Assembly (NCBI RefSeq): GCF_000524195.1
Contig: NW_020170409.1
Coordinates: forward strand, 733,004 to 797,003
DNA from: Echinococcus granulosus
Lineage: Eukaryota; Platyhelminthes; Cestoda; Cyclophyllidea; Taeniidae
Length of the DNA stretch: 64,000 nt
Direction of reading: 5' to 3'
Position 1 is the stretch's first letter. Each line of letters starts with the position of its first letter. Shown here one piece after another: positions 13,501-24,700 of the stretch. A program made the translations under genes and the position numbers. The notes below the pieces were generated by a model. That model was not told the origin of the DNA, ran no database searches, and saw only the letters and a list, made by a program, of their open reading frames with translations.

Positions 13501-15023
13501 AAATAATAATCAGCAGTTTAGGGGTCTGGTCCTATTTTAGTGATATCTCGTCGTAAGTGCTTTACTTAGTATAGGAAGCTATAAAGTAAGTACTACTTAA
13601 TTTGAAAACATGTGAGGCATTCTAATGGGAAATTTGAAGGCGAAAATAACAGTAATTAGGACTAAAAACAAGCAGTTTACATAAAAGGCTTGCCCACTGC
13701 CTGCCTTAATAACGTTTAATTTGTGTTGTCAGGACGGTACCCTGGACGAGGAAGACGTATTCTCTACACGACACCCCCCGTGCTTACCATCGAAGACAAC
13801 TACACGATATCGCGACCTGTTCAAATTGCTGTTCCATACTTCTCATCCTCTGTAGGTTTACACTTCTGTATTAGATTGTCAAACTGGCTTCAGAATTCTT
13901 GATCATAAAAACTTTACCTCTACAGCTTCCCAAATGCGTTGCCTACTTTGGTCCAGCCAAAGTCGAAGGTGTTTTTAATGTTGAAGAAAGTGCGGTTTCA
14001 GGGCAGGGAGGAGTTCAGCTGAAGTGGACTGGAAGTAAGTCTTGAGGTAACAGATCGGAAACTGTTTAAGGAGGCAAATAAATTCTCAGTTAAGCATTTA
14101 TTGTAGACGTTCAAGTCACTAGTGCCATTAAGTTACTAATCGGTGTTTTGTTAGTAAAATGTAGTCTTAGATTTCCTGGAAGTCATCAGAAACGGAAGGT
14201 AGCAAGAGAGCAGATTAGTTGAAACTTATTTGGGTCGGTTTCTGACGCCCAGCAAGATCTCTTTGAAGAGGGATGATAATCCGAGAAAATGTTGAATAAA
14301 TTGTAGAAATGGTGATACTTCAAGACCCTACAACAAATGAATTTCCGCAGCGATAAATGAGTCCATACTTAATGAAACTGTGGGGGTTACGAATGCACTT
14401 TGAAAGGGTCTTTATGTGGGTGCAATCTTTGCTTTTCATTTTTAAAAAATGAAGCAAGTTGCTCTGAAGCGGTCCTAGCAATTAGTTAAGTACGTTTATC
14501 TGTGCTACCTTACCGAGCTAACTTAGTATGTCAGCATTACGACAGTGGATAATACTATGTCTATTAGATGCCATAAATAGGGGATAAACAAAACTTTTGT
14601 CACGGAATGATTAATGATGAAGGACTGCACGCACGTGCGATCGGCCTACACTTTGTTTCTTCTTGAAGGACTACAGCGTAGTTGATTGCTACCTCAAGAG
14701 TTTCCCAAACGGAGCGGTTGTTTTTAACAAAAAATCACGATTAATATTGTAAGAATTGCTGTTGTTGCAATCAACACTGCGACAACTCGGGTCTTACATA
14801 GTTAGTCAGCATGCTTCTAAAGGACATACTTTTTCCTATTGCAGGTCTAAGTTCAGTAAAAATTCACGGCAAAGTGGTTCAAGTACCATTTGAAATTGCC
14901 TTTCTTGGAGAACAAGAAAGAGGCGAGGAGTTCACCTTCACCTTTCTTTCTTCACCCTCACAAAAATACAGTCTTTTGTTAGTTTTCATTTCACTGCTAG
15001 GAACAGTCGCCTGCGCTCAATAG
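10568..15023 (+). CDS. Unrecognised secreted, probably GPI-anchored protein, 8 exons, 253 aa
   Basis: Exons by splice signals and unbroken phase: 10568-10607, 10689-10728, 12153-12252, 12341-12404, 13191-13301, 13733-13851, 13926-14034, 14845-15023 (762 nt). An in-frame TAG at 10559-10561 supports the start. The first two 40-nt exons together give a signal peptide (MVGSLVYVVAAVSCILIYF). The ectodomain has cysteines at 34, 39, 70, 77 and 162 and N-glycosylation sequons at N79 (NYS) and N141 (NYT). Residues 225-253 form a small-residue stretch (SSPS) followed by a hydrophobic tail ending at the stop, the layout of a GPI-attachment signal, though a C-terminal membrane anchor is possible. I do not recognise the family. 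Residues 162-206 (CVAYFGPAKVEGVFNV then a VQLKWTG strand) vaguely recall the first strands of the Cu/Zn or Cu-only superoxide dismutase fold, but the HxH copper ligands are not there. The gene model is likely; the function is unknown. Confidence 0.75.
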
Positions 15024-18000
15024 CAGTCATTGTGGCCGAAATGCTGCGGACGTATTATTCTGCCTGCTTCGTGTCATTTTTAGCAAACAATTTTTGCATC
15101 TTCTCACATCCACGGCGTTGTGAGAGTGTTGAAGTAGGCTTTGCGTATGACCTGACACTAACCAAGACCAACTGCAACTTCAATTGCTGTACGTGTAAAG
15201 GACAATGTTCGCTTTTATGTACACTTAAACCAATAAGTTTAAAATTTGAAAATTACATGCCAAAAAACTAAAAAAAAACAGATTGCTACACCCATTTATT
15301 AGCAAGTTCAAAAAGGTTGAAGTCTTTTTCTTCAGAATAGATTTCAGCAAAGGTATTACGAGAATTCATGCAAAAAGTGCATGGCATTTGTGAATCTCTC
15401 CTCATGCAATGCTACTGAACGCATATAAGTAGAGTTGTCAGGCTTGGAAATGTTGTGTAACTAAGGCATCTCACATATTTATTCCGTTTAAATTTATTTG
15501 CAATTCCTTTGAGAAGTAAAGGTTATTAATGCCGATGAAATATTTAAAGGCCTTCCTGTTTACAATTTCTACTGATTCCATATTGGAACATAAGTCTTGT
15601 TCTAAATCTCTTTCTTTTTGGGAAAATTTAAACCGCTAGGAAATAGCCTAACACGCCTGGAACGTGTTGAACGGGTTGAAAGTGAAGCGAAGAAGGATTG
15701 AATTTTTCTTTTAGGTAAGTGCATGGATAAAAGTGACGACCTTCGGATAATGTCTTTTCTTGCGATTACTAATTACCCACATTTGTTGGTACAAGATTAT
15801 TTCATCCCTGTACGACAACGTCCCTATAAAGGATGATACAGTTGCAGGCGTTCGTAGCTAGATATTAATAGTTTGAATTTAGGCCGCATATAAAACGAAA
15901 TCAAAATGAGGCGGTCTGGTTATTTAGCCACAAACAAGTGAAATTCCCTTGGAGCGTCATTCAGGCATCCAATACGTCAAGGAAGGAGATCACTGCTAGG
16001 CTGGGGCAAAGCGCCAAGCACACGGTGTCTCAAATGATACGCTGTCTACTTTTTGACACTGTGGACTATAGGAAGACATCTAAAAACACTTATTATAATA
16101 TTTTTTTTAGTGCTGATTAAACTCTTACTTGTCAAATATTTTATCAGCATAAGTGAATTCTATCAAAGCCACTTTATCTGTGATTAAATACCCATAAAAA
16201 AACAGTAAAATACTTTATTTTTCCTACACCTTTATCTAACCATTTTAAGTATATGTAAAGACCGAAGAGTTGTGCAGTCGCATGTTTAAACGGTGGACAA
16301 AATGACATCCTTATTTTTGAAAATTTTACATTTATAACAGGCATAAGTGGTGCCGCTGTGACAGTCATTGGACAGTTTAAGCTGCTACCCAGTTTTGATG
16401 TGGATTGAATGTAGCCTAAATCAAAAAAAGAGTGACGAAAGGGTGAAGTTGGAAGTTGACGGGTTGTGGGGGACAGAGTGCCTCAAAACAAGTTAACAAA
16501 CTTACCTTGAGCTAATCTAACGCTTATAATAGAAAAGCACTGTGGTAATACAAAACCTAGTATCATTAACCCTTGATAATGAGGTGCTAAATCGACTGTT
16601 TTAAAGAATAGCTACATTTCTGCCATATTACTGCAGTAATTGGTGTCTCCTATATATGGAGCTGGCATTTTTGGTGTTCAAAAATGAACCCGTACAACGG
16701 GATGAGTTTGAGCTAGGCACTACTGCAAAAGCTTCAAACGTTTTGAGGCTGCTTCTAATAAGGTGGTATGATGTTTTGGTTGGCAGTCAGTGCAAATAAT
16801 TACAGTGTACTCCAAAGCTGATATGATTTCCGCTTAATTACTTCTGTGAAATTACTTACAATTTTGCACCAAGGGTAGATTATCCTGCACTAGTACACTG
16901 GATGTAAAGATGTATTTAAAAGCGCATCAAATGGCACATCTTTAAAGGTTATGCCAACTAAGTGACATCAAAAGAGAACTCTTAAGATCGAGGAAAACAA
17001 ATAGTACAGTATTTAGGAAAGTAGAGCCGTTTTGAAATAGCAGTAATGTACGAGTACGAATAAAGAGGGACAGTGTTTACTGTGGACGCATTGCGATCCC
17101 TGCCAGAAGATCAGAGAAGACCAAAACTTCGAGACACATGTTTCTGTTGCCGTCATTCGGAGCTCCATATATGTCATAAAGATAGTTACTCTCGTGTACT
17201 AACGACCCCGTGATGACCTCGTGGTCAAAGGAAGTGTCAGCAAAGCGCAAGCTACTTCCAGAAGGTTAGGTTTTGATGAAAAGGGAAAGACTTGAACATC
17301 AAAAGCAGAATAGCCGAAAGTTTTGATATGTTTGTAGTAAGCATATACCTTAAAATTAGAGTGCACAAAGATCCGGATAAGTTATAGTCTTGTAGTTGTG
17401 TGAAAGCTCGTAGAATGTTATTCATGTACCCCTTTACTAATTTGCATAGCACACAGACATTGTTAGTTTTTCGCCATTTAAATTTAGTGGTTTGAGATAT
17501 GAACAACATTTGTGCGATACTTGCAACTCCAATCATACACTCGCCGCTTAAATTCGATCTCGAAAACTCAAATAAGATCGAAATAGCCTTTAAGTCCATT
17601 TACACTGGCATTATTTACCATCTTAATATGAGTAACCAGAGTAGCTCGAGTTAATTTCAATGTGTCACATTTGTGTGACGTATGGGCTCATATAAAAAGT
17701 CCGAACGTCACATGTCAGCAAAACTGACCGCCAACGTGCTAATAAAATCTCATTTTGATGAAATGCGTTACATACCAACAAACAGGTAAGCAGTTCTATT
17801 AAATACCTAACCCTCAAAAGCCTCTAAGCTCAGAATTCAAAATTTCGAGGATTAGTGTCTCTACTACAGGAAAATTTCATGCACTTAAAACTTCGTCACA
17901 TTTTCTAAGTAAACTGACCGTTCATAACAACATGGATTAGGTATTCTTCATCACTGGCGTCAAGTCAATTCTCCCGTCTTTATTTGCTTATTCTTTGTGC

Positions 18001-19560
18001 AAATCGGGTACACTTGGGCACCACTTTTAGAGCCTATCCATCTAGTGTAGGTGTATTTCTCCACATTTTATGCATTAAAATGCTACCTATTACCTTTGAT
18101 TTTAAAATTTTCTACCTATGTAAAGACTCATTGTACTCTTCACTAAAACACGTTGCGCGGATCCTGATTATTTAGTCCAAAGAAAGTAGAAATCCACACC
18201 GTCTAATGGGATTCAAAGTCCCCTTTAATTCCACCGCACATGTCCTCGGCAGTTCGAGGCTAATCACTTCAGTAGCCGTAGGGTCTACCCAGCCGGCATA
18301 GAGTATAGGATTGGCAAATCGTAGCATTTTATTTTTCTATAACCATCCAACTCACATCAAGTCAAGTAGAGTGGAAAATTGTGTGCATAAAATATTAGTT
18401 TACAGCTGGAAAATATCCTTGAAGCAAGTTTTGTGGGGGAAGGCTTTACGCACTGACTCGAAAGGGCCACATCACATCCACTTGGCTGTTTTACTGGTTG
18501 AGTGAATTCTCATTTACAGTCAGTGCGGATGGGTAGGTATAATTAAAATAAGCGCATTCCATTTTTTGAACTGAAAAAATCGTAAGTTTTGCCCTAAATC
18601 ACAGATGGACTTGGCAAAGTGAGGGAAAAATAGCTTCAACCTCAAAGTGGGGCTTTAAGACTCCGTAGTTGAATGCAATAACTGAAGCTGTTTCCCTAAT
18701 GAGATGATGAAATTTCAAGTGGCTCACGAATTACCAATTCCACAAGGTAGCTATGCAAATTTCGTTGTCTGAAGAATGTCATTTTTAGCCTTTGAATCAA
18801 TGCTGGGGTATCGGTCTCATGCGTAGAAGCCCCCCACGGTGCATTTATTTGTGTTTAATTTTTAAAAGGCCACACTTCGCATACCATCCCTGATGTGTAC
18901 ATACTGTCTCAATGAGACACGTTTTTACATTGTTGCCAACGCAAATCTTTCGCTAGATATTATCTTGGGGGAGTGTGTAACCAGCCAAGAACGAGTGTTT
19001 CACGCACTCTTTAAGTGAAAGATGGAATTTCAGTCTACAGGGAACGCCCAAATAGAGTCTATGAAGCATACCCATTAATGTCAGGGCGATGCTACCGAAT
19101 CTTCTGATTGAATTGTTGGAAGTGGCAGGCCAGCCGCTTTTGTAACAGCCAGTTAGTTAGGTGGTGAAGCATGATCTTAATTAAGGTCCCCTTGGACCAC
19201 AACAAAAAAGAGAGAGAAGCAGAAAAAGTGAAAAAATTTGGGATTAATTAAAAATTTGCGTATGCGCCACCCTCTTTTAATGCACTACACAAAAGTTGCA
19301 TTAATTCTTGATCAATTTCAAGCAAGAAACACTATTTTGCAAACGAATATATGCTCCTCGGTCAAATAGACAATGGGTTCTAAAACGGGACTCTTATTCA
19401 CAGAAAGTTAGACTTGCTGCCTTCCTACAGCCAGTCTGGCGCCATTTCAGAATAATATTAATTCAAAACCGTAAAAAAACCGTAAAATTATTTTAGTGAG
19501 AAATGCGGTGAACAGTAGAATTAGTTCGGGCTACAGGATTTTGGACATTAATTGGTGCCT

Positions 19561-19742
19561 TCGTAATACCTAGGTCGTTGGTTTAACTCTTCGTTTTGGT
19601 TACGCGCGTACTAACGGACACGTCCACCTTACTTCCACTTGGCGCCATGGCCTCTGGGCTCAGCTCATCCGACATCAATAATATACACCCTACTTTAGTA
19701 CAATGTCTTCTTTTGGCTTTAGGGAAGTTTCGGCACGCTACT
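19561..19742 (-). repeat. LTR-like dispersed repeat, copy 4
   Basis: On the minus strand it reads GTAGCGTGCCGAAACTTCCC, then GCCAAAAGAAGACAT, and ends in the CCAAAACGAAGAGTTAAACC block, in the same order as the other copies. More diverged than copies 2 and 3. Ends are approximate. Confidence 0.7.
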
Positions 19743-20224
19743 TTGGTGATAATGGTAATCGCTCCGATCCCGTCTTGTGTAGGAACACTACGAATCTGTC
19801 AACTGTACCTATATGAGGTTGGTAATTAGGCGAACACGTGATATTTCCTCCACTTTGTTACTACCTAAAGAGAATCCAGATAGGTATAGCTGGGCAGCAC
19901 TGAAGAAGAAACAAAATGGCAAGGAGGAACAGACACAAAACCTCACCCCATGAAACTATTTCAAACACCGTCTTCTACTAATTGACCCTGCTTTTGGGCC
20001 AGTGAACAGATGGTCAGCACATTTTCTCTTCCAGCACCGGCCAAAAGTCCAGATCTGGTGGATGGATGACGTTGTGGTCAAGTATTTCCTCATTTGCACG
20101 CAAATTCGATGACTGGTGCGGTCGGTTTTCTCACGCCACCGACTACGTTATGATGGCCGGCTCGGGAGGTTGACCAGAGGGAGCGCTGCGGACGGCGTTC
20201 AAAATAGAGAGAACTATGCAATGG

Positions 20225-20373
20225 GTTGGATATTTGGTTAACTAATCGTTTCGGTGATGCAGGCGCTAAAAGGCATGGCTGGTAGCCCTTTACTCCATCT
20301 TTACTTTGACATGTATATCCTGTCCTAGTGTTATATCTTCTTTCGTCTTCAGAGAAGTCTTGACGCGCGTCAC
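20225..20373 (-). repeat. LTR-like dispersed repeat, copy 5, internally deleted
   Basis: Shows the GTGTTATATCTTCTTTCGTCTTCAGAGAAGTCT and GGCATGGCTGGTAG blocks of the family in the right order and the same orientation as copy 4. About 40 bases present in the other copies are missing in the middle. It lies about 480 bases from copy 4, a spacing like that between copies 1 and 2, so the two could be the ends of one decayed element. Confidence 0.6.
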
Positions 20374-21790
20374 TTACTCATATGATTTGCTATTCATGTT
20401 AGGAACTATAACAATTGACAATCATGAACATTTTATGGCCATATTATTAAACTAAAGGGAAATTAGCCATTTTATTTTGTTAACATCGGTTCAAACATGC
20501 CCACCACCTTTAAAAATTCACTAAAGTCTTCCTTGATCCATCGAATGATCATCCCCTGCATTACTTCCGGCAGTTGGTTTTGGTCTCTTTGATTTCCCTT
20601 CTAATTTCATATAATTTGGGACATCACTGCCCAGCTATTCATAGCAGTGAGTATATTATAAATAATTATCATCATTATGTAGTCCCTCTACAGTCCCCGT
20701 CTGGTCTTCTACTGCGCCTAATGGCACTCGCTACCTCAAAAGATGCCAAAGTGAGTCAATTCTGGGAGCGTTTTTTCGACCACTCTCCCCAATCTTTAGC
20801 AACCTTCCTTCAAGTTAACTAACCACAGCAACCCACCTTCTGTGGACGTGTTAAACGCCATAACCACTGACGCGTTTATTAAGGCTCATGAATATCAACA
20901 TACTCCTGGCTACTATGGAAGAAGCAACTAAGGCTAAAGCATTGTGATCCCTTCGTTGACACATCATGCGGTTGTCTCGACTAATTGAGTAACTGATGCC
21001 ACCTCCTCATTTTGGTGTGTTTTGCCCCACCCTCACCGTGACTTGTGGGTATAAGGAAATGTGCACAAATTCAAATCTAAGCAAAAGACAATTACCTTGT
21101 TTAATGACCTACTTTCCTTTAAGCACGTCCTTTAAACCGCTTAAACAAATGCGCTTGAAGTGGCAATGTAGCCCATTTTTATTTAAAATCACCATTGATT
21201 GCGATTTATTCTCGTGTGATACAAAGCTGGCATTTAACATCGCATGAATTTCCAGGAGTATTAAAAAAAAATATTTGGAAATGCCAAAGAAATTTAGTTG
21301 CTTAACGCGTTTACTTCACGTTTAAGACTTTAAGAGATTTAAGCTCGGAAATTCACAAATCGAACCCAATATGGTAGAAAGCTAACGGTAATATCCTGAA
21401 ACTTTAATAAGACTACCTGCTAATGCATTTTTACTGCCAGAAAGCATAATGCGATTTCCATAAAAATCTTTAATGCTCAATGAACCGTTCCATTTAAATG
21501 TTTTCTCAAAAGTGAATGGTGATGATGATGACGGCACACCTTCCTTTATTAATCCATCTGAAGCAAATTGAGTGAGTGAAATACAAAGATTTCTCAGAAA
21601 CATTACTCTAAAATGAGATTTTTGCCTGCCAGTTCTAGGCCAGTTAGCGTCTGGCCCATTGGCCACTAAGGAGTGGGAGCAAGAAGGCGAAAGGGTGAGC
21701 GGAGGAGGCGTGACGCTACGTACCACCTCGCCTCGCACCACACATTATACTTCACATACGCCACCCATCTGAAGCCTCTTAGCTCTCAAT

Positions 21791-24700
21791 ATGACAGCCA
21801 TTCACTGGAACCGTTTCTCAGGACGCAGTGGACTTAAGAGCCGATCCTCAAGAGCAATGAGCATTGCCAGTCTCTCCTCTTTTCTCGCCTCCAGTGACAG
21901 CGAGCACGACCGCGAGCCACCCCGTTCGTCTACCACTACCTCTGCCGCTAAAATAGCTCCAGCCTTCGTGAAGACAGTGAGAGATCCAATGGAGGATGGC
22001 GAACGCCTTGCTGAGCAACTTATTAATTCTCAAAAACTCACTTCAGAACAGGTCTCAGGTGAGTGTCAAACTAACCGTACCATTCAACCTAAGGCGCGTA
22101 AAAACGACTAAACTTCTGATGGTGCGTAGCATTTTAAGTCCCCAGGAATGACGCTAAGCAAACTTTATTAACAATGGGAAAGTGGACACATTTCTGGCCT
22201 GTTAAAAGACAAAAAAGTAAGAGCCAAATCTACACAGGTCTTCAGAATAACCTTACTTAAGATCAGGAGTGAGGTAGATGCATAATCTGTCCACTATTAG
22301 AGATCAACTGTGTACTTATTGCTCTTTGGATAGCAAAGTTCCCATTTTAGCCCAAAAACCCGTACAGATTAATAAGCAGTGGAAGGGTACAAGGGAGAGG
22401 GACATGCACATGGTATCTACAGATTCGAAAGCAAATTGTGGTCAATTGGCAGTCTGGCATTAAACCATCTTTGAACCACACTGTGGAATGGCTTGTGGCA
22501 TTACTGCATAAGAGTACTAGCTTCTGTGTCCAACAAGCATCTAACCTTACTTTTATGTGTCATGGTCGGTAAAACAAATTTCCGTTAAAGACGAGGACAA
22601 ATAAATGATACTGAATCCCGTCTCCTCAAAGTGCAGTATGCATGTCTGAAATTCTTATGACACAGGGCGGAAAAGTCAGATCATGACAACTCCAAAAGTT
22701 ATGGCCATGTCAGTTAGGGGATAATTTGTGCTACATAAAAGTGACTGCGAAATAACCTGACTAATTTCTTGTTCTACTGAAATTTACAAAAAGTTTTGAA
22801 ATATGTCTAAATAAAACTGATCAAAATTAAAAACAAATAGCTGCATTCAACATTGACGCTGATGGATCTTTCCCTGACGCATCTCACTATTATTTGTTCT
22901 CTTTTCAACTGCACCATTACAAGAAGCCGGATTTTATTGGTACAGAAGAAGTTTTGTTTGATTTGATACATTTGAGGTGTAGTCTTTACAAAATGGGGCG
23001 GATAAAATGAGGTTTTTCAACATCCATCAAAATGAGGGGCAATTGCATCCACCATGGCACCGAAGAAGGTCATGGACTAAACGACTTTTTTTGCCAAACA
23101 AGTAAAAAAAGACATTAAAATCCGGACATTCTACTTCTTGAAAAGCATTCTCAGCTAAACTGTCAACAATAGCGAATGAGTGAAGGAGCAGCGCCGTTAA
23201 ATAAACAACAGAATGGCCGAGAAACAATAAGCCGACCTCAAAATTTTCTGGAGTGATATATGCTTCAACTAGCATACTATACTCGGTCAAAGGTAGGAAA
23301 TAGGAAACAAAGTTGAAGGTCAGTAGAGGGCAATAATTTTAGATTCTTGGGTACCTCTGAAAGGGTTCTTTGCTTAAAATAACTGCTGCATGTATTCAAG
23401 GCACAAAGAATTTTCTCCCTAGCATTACTTCTTTATCATCTAGTGCAATTTTCTGTCAAATTACTAAGTTAAACGCTTAATAAAGCCAATTTCTAAAGCC
23501 TCCTGTTCAACAAAACTTAAAGGATGGCTCTGAAGTTGTGCCAGGCAATTTTTAAATTGTCATTATTCAAAAGCTGTAAATGAACTGTTAGCAAGAGCAA
23601 TGGATATTGAGACATAGATTTAAGTATGGTTGGATAACAGGCAATTTTTTACGACTCCTTGCTATTTGAAGGTAACAGCGTTTGCTGGTGCGGTCGAAAT
23701 TACTCCCCACGTATTAGCAACCACAAAAGCAGTCTTTTTAAATAGAAGGAGAGAATTTCAGTGGGTACGTCAATAACTCAGCATGGCATAGAAGGCTTGG
23801 AACATTTATAAATGCTAGGTATCGAAGTGAAATCTCTTATTTCTCTTCCAAGCTTCCTTCTCATTCTCCGATTTTTCTTAATCGCAAACACATTAAGCAC
23901 AGTAGGCAAAGGAAAATCGCCTTTTACAAGGCCGGCAAGCAAGTTCAATGATTACCTGGACATTCATCTGGATTCGGGCATGGCTTTTGGGACAAAATCA
24001 TCTCGAACACTGAGCAGAGAAAGTCACTTAAATATTTAACCCATGTCAAATTATTTAAGTGTATCGTTTGGCGTGACTAGTTTTAAGTTCAGTTAGCTCA
24101 CACAGGTAAGAAGCATACATACCATTCAGCTTTAAAATTTAGTGCCTTCATTCATAAGACTGCGCGTGGTCTTCCTTTTGCCGTGTTATTGAAGCCATCA
24201 CTTTCTGCACCCTGCAGAAATTAAGCGGAGTTTCAGCTACTTCGACGAGAATGGCGACGGATTCATATCCCTCGAGGAATTGACCGCCGCTTTTGGAGCC
24301 ATCGGCCTCGCCCACGATCGTGCACTCATCGAGAATTTGTTTCAAGGAGCCGATGAAAACGGTGAGATTGATGGACCTTTTATGCACTACTTTTATATTA
24401 ATACCAGTAGCAGCATAGCCATTTCTGATACTAAGCATTATCTGATAGCTAAATATTGCATTGACAGCGGTAGTTCATTGCCCCCATTCGCTTTTTGTGG
24501 CTTTTGAAAGTGTCGATTAGAATAAATAGATTACTATGATTTACTAGCAAAACTGTGGTAGGAATTAGTGCGCCTTTTGGATATGATTTCCGTTTAAAAT
24601 GTTCAATCGTTAAAAAATAAAAGTTAAACTTCATTCAGGATCTCTCATTAACCGTGGCAAACATTTTTTAGCCTAATGTTTATAGTGCGTTCATTTTTTC

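Larger units (their letters stand above)
15024..21790. other. Intergenic, no gene recognised; two LTR-like repeats
   Basis: Short open frames (up to 119 codons at 21382-21741 on the minus strand) have no recognisable motif and no consistent splice partners. Two LTR-like repeats lie at 19561-19742 and 20225-20373. The last 80 bases before 21791 are richer in CpG and probably hold the promoter of the EF-hand gene, but no clear box was found. Confidence 0.5.

Noticed and set aside
10568..15023. Micro-exon gene of the schistosome MEG type
   Set aside because: MEGs have runs of very short exons whose lengths are multiples of three. Here exons are 40-179 nt and most are not multiples of three.
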